Positions 48,724-58,786 are shown, numbered from the stretch's first letter. The stretch is 64,000 nucleotides of DNA from Saprospiraceae bacterium (GCA_016717655.1 JADKFC010000002.1:1-64000); one strand, 5' to 3'. Made by a program: numbers and translations. The notes: generated by a model from the letters alone, not told the origin.

Positions 48724-50020
48724 TTAATGTAATACCTGATTGGCAGCATTTATATTTCTCTGTCGTCTGAATCCAATAGCGATGACTAAGACAGTAATAA
48801 TTAAAATTCCGGTAAAAATTATCTTTGTCATTTTCCCCAATAGCATTGGAAAAAGCAAGGTGTCTGTTTTCCCGGTTTCTAAAAACACCCAATCACTGGC
48901 AATTCTGGTAGCCAATTCCGTATGGCCCGTTTCCAAAACGATGATACCATCACCGGAAATTGGATTTATTCTAATAGCTGTGTTGATGGGTGGAGTGCTT
49001 TTACCATCGTGTCCAAAAATGTCTTCTCCCTTTTCGATGTCGATGTATAACATAGTACCCAGGCCATAAATTTTTTTCACCCATCACATCCCAATGGGAT
49101 TGGCGCATTAGTTTTAAGGTTTCAGGTTTTATCTGTCCTCGTCCGGCTGGTTCAAGCTTTTTACCTTTTGTGAAAAGTTGAAAAAAGGTTTCTAAATCAG
49201 AAAGTGTGGTATATAGAGAGGTGGCCGCCAAAGCAGAATAATAAAAATGCGGTGCAGCACTTTGATCCGCATTGTAAAACTCGCAGAGCCTGCTTTTTAA
49301 TGAGTCGTTTAGTTGGTAACTGCTGCTGGTCATTTTCAGCGGAGTAAACAAACTATCTGTCATAAAGTCATTAAAGCTTTGTCAGCTTGTCTCTTCTACC
49401 AGTAATTGCAAAAGCGTAAAACCACCACCTGAGTATTTCCACCTTGAACCAGGTTCAATGCCTACTTTTACTTCTCCACCTTCTCCAGGATCAGCGTCTT
49501 TTGCTTTGGTAAGCGATTGTTCCAATGTTTGAACTGAATCTTTGTTTTCAAAACCATTATAACCTAAGCCGTCAGTCAAACCCGCTGTATGACTCAATAG
49601 TTTTCGGACAGTTACCTGCTCATTGTCGAATTCACTTGGTGGAAGTTTCCACCTTTTTAGGTATCTACTCACAGGGGTATCCAAATCTATTTTACCCAAT
49701 TCAACCAGTTTCATAACACCTGCGGCAGAAACAAATTTTGAAAGAGATGCTACTTGAAAAATAGTGTTTCTATCTACTTTTTTGCCCTTTGAATGAAAGA
49801 GTTCCTTATCAATGGTCCCGTCATTCATAATCGCCATCGCAAAGTTGCCAACAAACTCTTTTTCAAAACGGGCATTGACAGCTTCAGTAAATAAGGCAGG
49901 GTCATTACTTTCCGCAAGTGACTGGTGCCACCAACACTTTAGTGTGCCGTAAAATGCAAGTCCTGCCCATAAAGTAGAAAGGAATAAAATCACTAAAAAG
50001 TATTTGAGTATTCTTTTCAT
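48724..50020 (-). pseudogene. Disrupted serine beta-lactamase-like hydrolase
   Basis: The three pieces together resemble a membrane-anchored class C-type serine hydrolase: an N-terminal membrane helix, the SxxK motif in QVASLSKFVSA, HTAGLTDG, and near the third-motif region IFGHDGKS, then a C-terminal helix (IIFTGILIITVLVIAIGF). Two defects separate them. A TGA at 49382-49384 is in frame, where homologues have Gly (VEETSxQSFNDFM). A frame change occurs at T7 49071-49077, healed by removing one base. As one defect is a substitution, real inactivation is more believable here than for other split genes. Confidence 0.75.
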
Positions 50021-50211
50021 TTGCTAAAGATAAAATTTATGCGGTGGTTTTTGAGAAGAGTAAGCCCTGTTTTCATTAAGCTTGTCTCAGATGAAGATAT
50101 CCAAAACAAATTAAAGCAAAGTAAGAAAGTTTATATTTTCCAAAAATTTCCTACAAAACAACAAGGAATGCACAATCATCGTTTGCGGCTTGAGCTCCAC
50201 TTTTAAGAACA

Positions 50212-51276
50212 TCATTTAATTCTATTTACATCCTTTTTATAATTCTTAACTATTTTTCCAAACTCTTTGTCTTTTTTTCGTTTCTCTTCTAATGTGGATT
50301 CAAAATGCGCTTTCTCTCTTTCCATTTTTTGGTAATTTATGTAAGACGCTTTGTCAATTTCTCCTTTTTCAACGGCTTCAAGAATCGAACAACCTTTCTC
50401 ATTGGTATGAGTACAATCATTAAATCTGCAATTACCAGAAAGTCTGACTATCCTATCAAAAGTAGTCTCAAGTCCCCATGCCGTATCAGCAATACCCACT
50501 TCTCGCATTCCAGGATTATCAATTAAGATTCCTCCACTTTTAAGGAGGATTAATTCTCTATGACTTGTTATGTGTTTTCCTTTATTTGTGCTTAGACTTA
50601 TTGCATCGGTCCTCATTAACGTTTTCCCGGAAAGATTATTTAATAGCGTTGATTTTCCAACTCCAGACGAACCTAAAAGACAATAAGTTTTACCCTTTTC
50701 AATAATGGTATTTATTGCTTCGTACCCTTTTTTTGTTTCATTACTGATGGGAATAATAGGAACATTTTTAATCCTGATTTTTAAACGGTCTATTATTTCA
50801 TTTATTTGAATCACCTCAATTAAGTCAGTTTTGGTCAGAATTATTATTGGCTTAACGTTAGATGAATTACATATGGTGAGGTATCTTTCCAGTCTATTAA
50901 TGTTGAAGTCTCTGTCAACAGCTTGTACTAAAAAGGCATAATCAATATTGGTTGCAATAATTTGAACCTCTCCATATTGGCCGATTGCCTGACGTTTGAT
51001 AGTTGAAAATCTAGGCAGTATGTTGTGAATTAATGCAAAATTAGAATCATGTGTTGTAAGTGTAACCCAATCGCCTACTGCAGGAAAATCTGTACGGTTT
51101 TTGGCATGAAAACGCATATTGCCAGTTATCTCTGCCTCAAATTCACCATTTATTGTCTTGATAATATAACGTTCTCTATGTTCTGAAATAACTCTACCTA
51201 TTTCAAAATTTTCAAGCTTGTGTTCAATCCTATATTTTTCAATTTTATCATTATATCCTAAATTCTCTAGTTTCAT
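50212..51276 (-). CDS. rsgA: Ribosome small-subunit-dependent GTPase A
   Basis: RsgA checks late maturation of the 30S subunit. The protein has an N-terminal OB-fold (about 25-100), then the circularly permuted GTPase order: G4 ILTKTD, G1 GSSGVGKST, G3 DNPGMREVG, followed by the zinc-binding CRFNDCTHTNEKGC. The 354-residue length is normal. It is the first gene in the AT-rich accessory stretch. No co-transcribed partner is seen; its AT-rich coding sequence differs from the housekeeping genes earlier in the window. Confidence 0.92.
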   Translation of the reverse strand: MKLENLGYNDKIEKYRIEHKLENFEIGRVISEHRERYIIKTINGEFEAEITGNMRFHAKNRTDFPAVGDWVTLTTHDSNFALIHNILPRFSTIKRQAIGQYGEVQIIATNIDYAFLVQAVDRDFNINRLERYLTICNSSNVKPIIILTKTDLIEVIQINEIIDRLKIRIKNVPIIPISNETKKGYEAINTIIEKGKTYCLLGSSGVGKSTLLNNLSGKTLMRTDAISLSTNKGKHITSHRELILLKSGGILIDNPGMREVGIADTAWGLETTFDRIVRLSGNCRFNDCTHTNEKGCSILEAVEKGEIDKASYINYQKMEREKAHFESTLEEKRKKDKEFGKIVKNYKKDVNRIK

Positions 51277-51765
51277 TTCACTTTAATTTGAATAAGTTGT
51301 AAACTCATTAAATTGGTCTTCTGTCGCCTGTCCTATGGAGCTAGTACATGCTTCGAGGCGGCGTTTAGCGAAGCTAATTCTCATGTAACATGATAGCAAA
51401 CATTATTTTGTATTTATTACCGCAAGTCAAATATGGTATCTATGACCCTTACTCACTGATTACTGTCTTACCATCTGTGTTTAACCGTTTTTCATCGTTT
51501 CTTTAACATCAATCCTCTTTTATTAATAAACACCTTTAAACTTATAAAAATTACTGGAATAAAGAAAAATCTATAGTTGGCAAGATTTCATTCAATACTA
51601 TGCATTCCTTTTTCATGTTTTGCGCTCCAATTAAACATAAAGTTAATGTGTGCAACAAACAGATCAAATCATTGATAAGAGTCGGATTTTAATTTCATAC
51701 CATTTAAATAATCAAAATAAAATTTGGTTATAGGTTTTTTTTAATTTCTGCATAAAATTTAATTT
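51277..51765. other. Non-coding stretch with one hairpin
   Basis: No open frame was found here. The only structure noted is GCTTCG (51350-51355) pairing with CGAAGC (51369-51374) inside a short GC-rich patch in otherwise AT-rich sequence, followed by a small CATG-TAA-CATG palindrome near 51384. It might be a REP-like relic. The rest is AT-rich with no repeat or promoter I can support. Confidence 0.4.
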
Positions 51766-52035
51766 CTAGGGTTGCTTAGAGCTCGAGATTTTGCTTTTAT
51801 CCCCAACAGGCAGAAATGTATTCTTGCATTTATAAAATCCTGAGAACTGGGCTAAAGCAAAGTCCCAAAAGAAGTTAATGAATTCCTTATAACTTGTCCT
51901 CAACTCATCTGATTTCTTGCACAAAAGGTCTGCGATTGCTGTTGTAACACCTTTATATCCGTCTTGCCTGAAAATGCGATCGCTCAAATTATAACGCGCC
52001 TTCTTAATATTGAACATTTCACATAAACCTCTCAT
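51766..52035 (-). CDS. Hypothetical protein, doubtful
   Basis: An 89-residue frame with a mixed composition (FNIKKARYNLSDRIF, EFINFFWDFALAQF) that looks protein-like but matches nothing I recognise. It has no signal peptide or motif. It lies alone between rsgA and a GNAT gene on the same strand. It may be real or a gene remnant. Confidence 0.3.
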   Translation of the reverse strand: MRGLCEMFNIKKARYNLSDRIFRQDGYKGVTTAIADLLCKKSDELRTSYKEFINFFWDFALAQFSGFYKCKNTFLPVGDKSKISSSKQP

Positions 52036-52105
52036 TATGTGGATAGAAATTATTTTAGTTCTTCAGTTGACAAATTACTCAAATAAATTTAGCGATATAA
52101 TTCGT

Positions 52106-52630
52106 CTAGAAAAGCACTTTTGCCATAGCACAAAATTCAAAATGTTCCTTTCCAATGTCAAAAGAGTGTTCTCCTATGTGTTCAAAACCATTTTTTGTGT
52201 AAAAACGAATAGCTCTTTCATTTGATTTTAGTACAGACAGCCAAATATAATTTCTTGTATATCTCTGGGTTTCTTCAAATAATGCATCCTGAAGTTTCTG
52301 TCCAATTTTCATTGATAAAAAATCAGCCAGGACATAAATTTTCTGCAATTGAGAAACTGAATCCGAATCAATAAATTGTGATTTAGAAAATAATTTAAGT
52401 TTTGCATATCCAACAGGTAAGTCATCACAAAAGGCTATCCAAAATACATTGTTCGTTTTAGTTATACTTGACCTAATTTTTGATACAGAAAAAGTGGTAT
52501 CATAGTAATTTATAAGGTCTTGCCTATCTCTGAAATGGACAGCAAAGGTTTCTGTGAAAGTAACTCGTGCCAACAAAGCAATATATTCAGCATCCTCGAT
52601 TGATGCTTTCCTAATTAAAATTTGTTTCAT
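52106..52630 (-). CDS. GNAT family N-acetyltransferase
   Basis: The 174-residue protein shows the GNAT order: an N-terminal ILIRKASIEDAEYIALLAR, the central strand PVGYAKLKLF, the acetyl-CoA region LQKIYVLADFLSMKIGQKLQ and the late NERAIRFYTKNGFEHIGEHSF. It is close to the PaiA-like acetyltransferases that act on small amines such as polyamines, but the substrate cannot be fixed. The pyrophosphate loop (FLSMKIGQKL) departs from the usual RGxGxG pattern. The frame is intact. Confidence 0.85.
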   Translation of the reverse strand: MKQILIRKASIEDAEYIALLARVTFTETFAVHFRDRQDLINYYDTTFSVSKIRSSITKTNNVFWIAFCDDLPVGYAKLKLFSKSQFIDSDSVSQLQKIYVLADFLSMKIGQKLQDALFEETQRYTRNYIWLSVLKSNERAIRFYTKNGFEHIGEHSFDIGKEHFEFCAMAKVLF

Positions 52631-52765
52631 CTATACTCAATTAAATTAAGGTTATTTCAATGAAAACAACCAATAACTTAGTTTTATCCTGTTAATTCTA
52701 CTTCTACAAACTTCTTTCTTAAATAGCCCCAATTTTAAATTCCAGTTTATTTAAGCAAAGCCATT

Positions 52766-54066
52766 TTCAATTGCTGGATTTTAGCATAACACGGCCCTTA
52801 AGTATGACCGTACTTATGGCTCTCAAATTCTCGATATCTTTAAATGGATTTTTTATCCAAAATTAATAAATCTGCAAATTTTCCAACTGACACAGAACCA
52901 TAAACAGCCTCCTTATCCATAAATATAGCTGGGTTCAAAGTCGCAGCTTTTAATGCCTGGTAATTGGTTAACCCGGCTTTTGTTAATAATTTAAGTTCTT
53001 GGTGCAAGCTTATGCCTGGGTATACATATGGCATTCCAGCAAAGTCACTACCTGCCAACATCATTACACCTTTTTTATTTAGTCTATTGATTAATTTCAA
53101 TTGGGATAAATAGGTTTTATCGAGCAACTCCCAATCCCTTAACCTCCTATGTCTTTCTTTCCTTTTTCCCCAGGTTATTTTCCATTCATTAGCAAGTGCG
53201 GCTGAAATATATTTCGAATAAGCGGTATTTACAATGGAAGTATCTCTGAGTTTTGTTTTTAATTGGTAGGTAATAATTGTTGGACATACATAAGTTTGAT
53301 TGGCAAGCATCAAATTTATTAAACCATCGAATCTGCTCTTGCTTTCATTCCAAATCTCAAATAAACCATTAAGGTGTTCAATGCTTTCTTGACCTAAAGA
53401 AATGGAGGTTTCAGGCTTAACATATTCCGATAAGTGTCCTGCAAAATGATAATCATTTTTTTTGCAATACATGGAGATTTCCTTCAACTGTTCCTCTTCT
53501 ATTAACGAATAGGTTTTAAAAAAATCACTGCCATTAATTCTTAAACTGTCTAAAAGTTTCGGGATATCAGAACTACTATCAACAGGTAAAGAGAAGTCCC
53601 GATATACAGGTGGATTACCATCAATCATTGGTCCTGCTCCATAAATACTAATTATGGGTCCGCTCTCCAGTCTTTTAAAATCATTCATAATTTTGAGATC
53701 TCCACCCATATCACGAATACCTGTGATTCCATTATTTAAAAGCGCATTGTACAACAAGGTATCATTGTTTTTGTCCCAACACAAATGAAAATGCATGTCC
53801 CAAAGTCCTGGGCACAAGTACTTTCCATTTCCGTCAATGTATTCTATATTGGCAGAGGACGCTTCAGAAAATGAATTTCCAATATAATGAATGTACTGAC
53901 CCTTTATAACAACGTCTTGATTTTTAATAACTTTTCCATTACTTACATCAATTAGATGGATACTTTTTATTACCAAAAAGGAAGTGTTCTCTTCATTGGT
54001 TTGTCCAATAATTGTATTGGCGTAACAAATGTAAATAATGAAAAATATTGTTCTAACTATATTCAT
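52766..54066 (-). CDS. Secreted amidohydrolase family protein, two apparent frameshifts near the C-terminus
   Basis: A signal peptide (ANTIIGQ) precedes a metal-dependent amidohydrolase: the HxH motif in PGLWDMHFHL, the later His in HFAGHLSEY and IEHLNGL, and Asp in LAGSDFAGMP. It is in the imidazolonepropionase/prolidase-like group, often peptidases. The frame as read stops at LLILDKKSI. Removing one T from T6 52849-52854 continues it as DKNPFKDIENLRAISTVIL. Removing one A from AAA 52799-52801 extends it to LKGRVMLKSSN, the normal family ending, about 432 residues. Both indels are extra bases. Confidence 0.85.
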
Positions 54067-54107
54067 TTCTATATAACTTAGTTACAGGATTTAATTTCAT
54101 AGAGTAT

Positions 54108-55331
54108 TTAATACAAACCCTCATAATTTTCCATTAAGCCTTTAATACTTTCAAATCCTGGTACATTGGCATATGTATAAATAAAACTCCAAAAACTGGT
54201 AGAAAGGCAATATACATTTTTATAACCTTTGTCGCTAAGCATCTTGCAAAAAAGAGTGGCTTCATCAGAGCCGTAAACATAAATAATAGCGTCTTTCTCT
54301 TTCGGGATTTCGCAACTTTTCAATGAGGCTTCAATCGGCTGTAAATTTACAGAATTTTTAAGTTTTCCTATTTTTTTCCAAGGACGATTTGCTAGGTTAT
54401 TAAATTCGTCGGAAGACCTGATGTCAATTATTTTCACTTTTTTCTTGGAGTTTAATAAATCAATTGATTCTTTTACATTTAGTAATTTATATCGTGGTGT
54501 CTTTTCTAATAACTCCTTTCTCATGGCACTTGTAGATTTATCATTGCCGATAAAAGAATATATACCACCCAAAATTGTGTTTACTTTCTTAAATCCACTT
54601 TCGGTTAGATAACGCGCTACATGATAACTAAGTGCACCATTACCATCATAAATTAATATATCTCGATCTCTGTACTTTTCAATTTTTGCTAAATCAATCT
54701 TTTTGTCAACTTCAGGTATGTTGATGGATTTTTTGATCCGACCAAAATTATTTGATTCAATGGTGTCCTTACTTTTGTATTCACTAACGGTCCTTATGTC
54801 TATAATTACAAGTTTCTTTTTCTCTTTTATTAAGGTACGCGTGTCTTCAGCAGAAATTGATTTGAATGGCAAAGAATTCTCCAATAGTTCCTTTTTACCA
54901 GGAAAATTAATAAGATCGGCTTGGTTCATCCATGACATTCCACCATTTAAATTATATACGTTTTTAAAACCACTTTCAACTAAAATTTTGCTAACCCGCC
55001 TGCTTCGTTGGCTGTGTGAACAATACAAGATAATGGGTTTTTCTATTTCCGATTTCAGTTTTGACATTTGTTTTTCTATAGAGTCAATTGGTATATTAAT
55101 AGAGTTCCTTAATCGTCCAATGTTAAGACTGCCATACCTACTTGTGTCTGAATATTCGCCAGGACTTCTTACATCAACCAATTGGACATTGGGATTGCTT
55201 ATCAAAAACTCTTTCAGATCCCTAGGATAAAGAGTTTTATAGATTACATTGTCATGTATATAATCTAATTGAGCAGTAGATGAAAAGTTAACCATTACAG
55301 TTATTAGTAAAAAAGGTATTAGCTTTTTCAT
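54108..55331 (-). CDS. Secreted protein with three rhodanese domains, only one with catalytic Cys
   Basis: The start at 55331 (MKKLIPFLLITVMV) gives a signal peptide ending near SSTAQ. Three rhodanese-like domains follow at about 30-140, 145-265 and 275-400, each with a VDVRSPGEY / IDIRTVSEY / IDIRSSDEF motif. Only the first has the active cysteine loop (LYCSHSQRSRR). The second has YDGNGA and the third YGSDEA at that position, so they are probably non-catalytic. Sulfur-transfer or sulfide handling in the periplasm is a reasonable but unproven role. Confidence 0.82.
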   Translation of the reverse strand: MKKLIPFLLITVMVNFSSTAQLDYIHDNVIYKTLYPRDLKEFLISNPNVQLVDVRSPGEYSDTSRYGSLNIGRLRNSINIPIDSIEKQMSKLKSEIEKPIILYCSHSQRSRRVSKILVESGFKNVYNLNGGMSWMNQADLINFPGKKELLENSLPFKSISAEDTRTLIKEKKKLVIIDIRTVSEYKSKDTIESNNFGRIKKSINIPEVDKKIDLAKIEKYRDRDILIYDGNGALSYHVARYLTESGFKKVNTILGGIYSFIGNDKSTSAMRKELLEKTPRYKLLNVKESIDLLNSKKKVKIIDIRSSDEFNNLANRPWKKIGKLKNSVNLQPIEASLKSCEIPKEKDAIIYVYGSDEATLFCKMLSDKGYKNVYCLSTSFWSFIYTYANVPGFESIKGLMENYEGLY

Positions 55332-55509
55332 ATTTATAAGTTTACATTCCATTTTTTTAGTAAATTTTGTATTACCTATTGACTCTTTCAATACTTTTAA
55401 CATGTTGTACTGACTTAAATTTATTAATGACATTTATATTATTTGTTTTTGAATAATGTTTTGTAAATATAAAGCACTTCTAATTTTAGATTACTTCCTA
55501 TATTTTTAC

Positions 55510-56244
55510 TCAAAAATATTTAATCCATCCCTTCAATGGCAATTCACTATTTGACAAAGCCAATTTTACAGCAGCTTTTGCAAGCAATCGTGTAGTATCT
55601 AAAACTGGTAGTGCGGAATTTTCAGTATTTATTATTAATGGAATCTCTGTGCATCCCAATATCACGCATTTTGCCCCTCGTTGTTTGAGCATTTCAATTG
55701 AGTTCTGAAACAAGCTAACTGTTTCCTTTGTGAATATGCCTTGACAAAGCTCTTCAAATATAGCTTTGTTAATTTGATTTCTTTGCGCTTCATCTGGACT
55801 CATTATTTCCAAATTTTGATTATTAAGCTTATTTGTGTAAATCGAGCCATTCATTGTCCATTTCGTCCCCAGCAAACCAATTTTGTTCCAGCCATTCAAA
55901 GTAATTTCCTGACTAACTACATCGGCAATGTGCAATCCAGGAATTGGTAGTTCATTAACAATTTTTTCAAGTACAATATGGGCTGTGTTATCGGGACATA
56001 TAAAAAATTCAGCTCCCCCTTGTGCAATCTGCTCAACACCCATTTTTAAGTGTTTAGAAATTTCATCATAATCATCATTCTTCCAACTAGGAATACTTAG
56101 TCCCATCGGAATAGCACTTAAAACTATGTTAGGGTGAAGATGTGGGCCTAATAGTGCTGCACCCTCCTTACAGGCAGATAAGAAACACAATGCTCCTCCC
56201 TCATAACTATGTGCACAAATGCCTATAACCTTTCCTGTTTTCAT
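55510..56244 (-). CDS. Aspartate/glutamate racemase family protein
   Basis: The 244-residue product has the two-cysteine arrangement of cofactor-independent amino-acid racemases: FFICPDNTAH near residue 82 and ILGCTEIPLI near residue 197. An N-terminal GICAHSYEGGAL and PNIVLSAIPMG fit the family. It could form D-Asp or D-Glu, or act on another acid. The neighbouring genes are unrelated, with 57-75 base gaps. Intact. Confidence 0.85.
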   Translation of the reverse strand: MKTGKVIGICAHSYEGGALCFLSACKEGAALLGPHLHPNIVLSAIPMGLSIPSWKNDDYDEISKHLKMGVEQIAQGGAEFFICPDNTAHIVLEKIVNELPIPGLHIADVVSQEITLNGWNKIGLLGTKWTMNGSIYTNKLNNQNLEIMSPDEAQRNQINKAIFEELCQGIFTKETVSLFQNSIEMLKQRGAKCVILGCTEIPLIINTENSALPVLDTTRLLAKAAVKLALSNSELPLKGWIKYF

Positions 56245-56301
56245 AAAATTCTTTATTGTTATACCGCTATTGTGTGCGTTGCCTTCTCATTTTTATTATA
56301 T

Positions 56302-56787
56302 TCAAGGCTTTGTTTTCCATATTTTGTCGGCAAACGGTAAATATTCGGGAAGCGCTGCCGAACCGTACCAAGTGAAAATTTCATAATCCAATATTCCATT
56401 TTTTATGGCAAGATCGGTTTGCAATATTTCTTTTGCTTCTTCCATGGAGTTGATATTGTTCAGGATGAAAAGTCCTCTGTAACTGTTTTCATTTTTCTCA
56501 AGTGGTCCGGCTACAATGAGCTTTCTCATATTACTCAGTCGATTAATGTTATCCATATGTCCTCTGAAACTCTTGTTGATCAATTCCATGTCCGTATTTT
56601 TATTGGACCCCGTCTTCAGAATTACTAAAAAGTAGCTTTTCATTCCGTAATCATCTCCTCCTAAGCTGTCGGCCAATGTTTTTTCATAATTGGGATTTGA
56701 GTTCAAAGTTTCTTTCTCTATCTTATTAGATTGTCCAAATGTTAAGTTGGCTACTACTGTAGCTAAGATTAAAAATGTATATTTCAT
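56302..56787 (-). CDS. Exported YciI-like protein
   Basis: A signal peptide (VANLTFGQ) precedes a YciI-type ferredoxin-like domain: KSYFLVILKTGSN, the conserved His in RGHMDNINRLS, LIVAGPLE and a final YEIFTWYGS. YciI proteins are usually cytoplasmic; Bacteroidota have exported forms. Function unknown. Length 161 residues, intact frame. Confidence 0.78.
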   Translation of the reverse strand: MKYTFLILATVVANLTFGQSNKIEKETLNSNPNYEKTLADSLGGDDYGMKSYFLVILKTGSNKNTDMELINKSFRGHMDNINRLSNMRKLIVAGPLEKNENSYRGLFILNNINSMEEAKEILQTDLAIKNGILDYEIFTWYGSAALPEYLPFADKIWKTKP

Positions 56788-56867
56788 TGTTGTTGTGATT
56801 TCATTAAGTCTTGAATTGTTTTTTCAAATTACAGCATACTACAGGCTATCCTATTTTCCTGGTATTA

Positions 56868-57707
56868 TTATATTCGGTTTGCTATTAATGTTAACCCTGG
56901 TTCACTAACTGTAAGTGAAACTATTTGGTCATCTGTTGTTTGAAACGAAATTTTCACGGAAGGCGCACCATTATATGTAAAAGTGTGCTCTCCAATTTTC
57001 AATAATGAACCACCAAACCTGCCCAGTTTACCAAACAATAACTTATTTCGACTATTTACTTTTACAGAAAAACCATCAAATTCACCTTCTCCATATTTAT
57101 AATCTCCAACATATTTGGTCTTCTCATCATCAGCAATTGTTTGATATGCGAAACCATCAGCATCACCAAGTTTGGTTAAATACTCAATTAACTTTTTAGA
57201 ATCTCTCGTTTTGCTTTCGCCATTCTTAGCGTGTTGAAGCAGGCTGATACCGTGTGGGCCTAACGTTTTCCGAAGAACAGGCATATATTTGATCATTTTT
57301 TTAACTATGGTATATGAACCCAATGCAGCAAATGTGAAAATATCTGGTTTTGCACCTTTTGAAATTAAATACTCTATAATATCATTTCTACCAACATGAG
57401 AAGCTGCACCAATAGCAGTTTCCCAGTCACCAAATCCCCAATCCCATGCAGCATTAGCCAACTCAGGCCTTTTATCGACCAGGTCTTTTAGTTTGTTTAG
57501 ATCAAAATGAGAAACAGCTACAACTTCATTTGCTAATTCCTCTGTAATAGCTGGATATCGTTCTGATTCCATTATAACAGGCCTATTACCTTCGACTTTG
57601 GTTAAAATGTCTTTTCCAAAAAGCACATTATTAAAGGATACACTAATTATACCCAAAACGGAACTTTTCACTAGAACTCTTCTTGAAATTAAATTATTGT
57701 TTTCCAT
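56868..57707 (-). CDS. Ankyrin-repeat protein with Tat-like signal
   Basis: I start at MENNNLISRRVLVKSS (57707), six codons inside the open frame, because it places an RR motif and hydrophobic core like a twin-arginine signal at the N-terminus. Ankyrin-type units follow (AIGAASHVGRNDIIEYLISKGAKPD, about residues 90-115). A C-terminal domain of about 95 residues is beta-rich (YVGDYKYGEGEFDGFSV) and resembles a small lipocalin-like module. Tat export of a protein without a visible cofactor site is uncommon. Intact, function unknown. Confidence 0.75.
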   Translation of the reverse strand: MENNNLISRRVLVKSSVLGIISVSFNNVLFGKDILTKVEGNRPVIMESERYPAITEELANEVVAVSHFDLNKLKDLVDKRPELANAAWDWGFGDWETAIGAASHVGRNDIIEYLISKGAKPDIFTFAALGSYTIVKKMIKYMPVLRKTLGPHGISLLQHAKNGESKTRDSKKLIEYLTKLGDADGFAYQTIADDEKTKYVGDYKYGEGEFDGFSVKVNSRNKLLFGKLGRFGGSLLKIGEHTFTYNGAPSVKISFQTTDDQIVSLTVSEPGLTLIANRI

Positions 57708-57763
57708 TATTTTAGTTAGTGGCAATTGAATCTTAACATTTTTTATATTCTTTCGTACCCTTT

Positions 57764-58357
57764 TTATTGTGTGTAATATCGAACCATTGGTCTGTTTTTA
57801 GAAGTATTATCAACAATTATAAAACCTGCGCTTTCAAATGATTTGTACAAACCAATCCACGCAAAGGCGTCAGGCAACAGTTTTTGAGGCGGCATGGTTG
57901 GATATGCCTCAATAATTTTAACTCCGTTTATTTTGGCGTAATTAATGACCCCTTTTAACATTTCAACTGAAACACCCTTTCTCCTAAATTTTTTGTCGAT
58001 AAAAAAACAAGGAATTGACCAAACTGTGTTGTTGTCTATCCTTTTATGAACGCGAGATTTTTCAAGTTTTACAAAGTCTTCGCGTGGTGCGAATGCGCAC
58101 CATGCAATGGCTTGATCTCCATAAAAGCCAAGAATTCCTGTTGGCTTATTTTCCCAAACCAGGTTTTTCATGGCCATCCTATTACCACCATCCAATTTTC
58201 CTTCATCAAAATCTGATTTTTTAAGCCGATTAAACATACACCAGCAATTCCCACATGCTCCCTTATCTCCAAAAAGTTGTACAAATTTGTTCCAATTATC
58301 TTTCGATAGTGGTTCAAAACTGAGCTGCTTCAAAAAATCCTTGTTGTCGTTATCCAT
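57764..58357 (-). CDS. GNAT-like acetyltransferase with N-terminal cysteine cluster
   Basis: The 197-residue protein has an early cysteine-rich motif, GACGNCWCMF near residue 33, and a GNAT core with GDQAIAWCAFAPR, WSIPCFFIDKKFRRKGVS and the acetyl-CoA loop RRKGVSVEM. A family of GNATs with this CxxCWC segment is widespread and of unknown substrate. The cysteines may bind metal. The gene sits between an ankyrin protein and an NTF2-like protein, all on one strand with short gaps. Confidence 0.82.
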   Translation of the reverse strand: MDNDNKDFLKQLSFEPLSKDNWNKFVQLFGDKGACGNCWCMFNRLKKSDFDEGKLDGGNRMAMKNLVWENKPTGILGFYGDQAIAWCAFAPREDFVKLEKSRVHKRIDNNTVWSIPCFFIDKKFRRKGVSVEMLKGVINYAKINGVKIIEAYPTMPPQKLLPDAFAWIGLYKSFESAGFIIVDNTSKNRPMVRYYTQ

Positions 58358-58396
58358 TTAATAAATCAAAATAAAGAGTGTGTTAAATTGAAGCTT

Positions 58397-58786
58397 TTAT
58401 AATGATTTTGAGGTGTGGATGTGGGCAATTTTCCATTTCTCATTCTCCTTAATTAAAACATTGGTTTCTTTAAAATAATAGAATTGTTCATTACCATCAG
58501 GCCCATAAGCCCCCCGATTGTGATAAGTAACAACTGCAGTGTCGCCATATAACTGAATGTGTGGTTGCATTTCTTGAAATAAGTGAACTTTTGTTCGTGA
58601 TTTGCTCAGGGACCAGTCGAATTCTTCTTTATCATCCGATTTACCCTCAATACGATAAGGACATGAAGGAATGAACAAGGTCAAATCATCATGGATGTAA
58701 GTAAAGTAAGTTTCACTTTCATTACGCATAAAGCTGTCGTTCCAGGATTTAACAAAGGTAAAAATTTCCTCTTCTGCGGTTGTCAT
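58397..58786 (-). CDS. NTF2-like / SnoaL-type protein (DUF4440-like)
   Basis: The 129-residue product has the cone-shaped NTF2-like pattern: an N-terminal helix (EEEIFTFVKSWNDSFM), then YIHDDLTLFIP and three long strands ending YYFKETNVLIKENEKWKIAHIHTS. Such domains bind small molecules or serve as enzymes; no catalytic set can be assigned. Intact. Confidence 0.8.
   Translation of the reverse strand: MTTAEEEIFTFVKSWNDSFMRNESETYFTYIHDDLTLFIPSCPYRIEGKSDDKEEFDWSLSKSRTKVHLFQEMQPHIQLYGDTAVVTYHNRGAYGPDGNEQFYYFKETNVLIKENEKWKIAHIHTSKSL

Noticed and set aside
49382..49384. Selenocysteine or other recoding at the in-frame TGA of the beta-lactamase-like gene
   Set aside because: Homologues have Gly there, no stem-loop is evident downstream, and the gene has a second disruption.
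50021..50206. A 61-codon frame between the beta-lactamase-like pseudogene and rsgA
   Set aside because: No motif, low-complexity basic composition and no promoter; it faces against the run of neighbouring genes.
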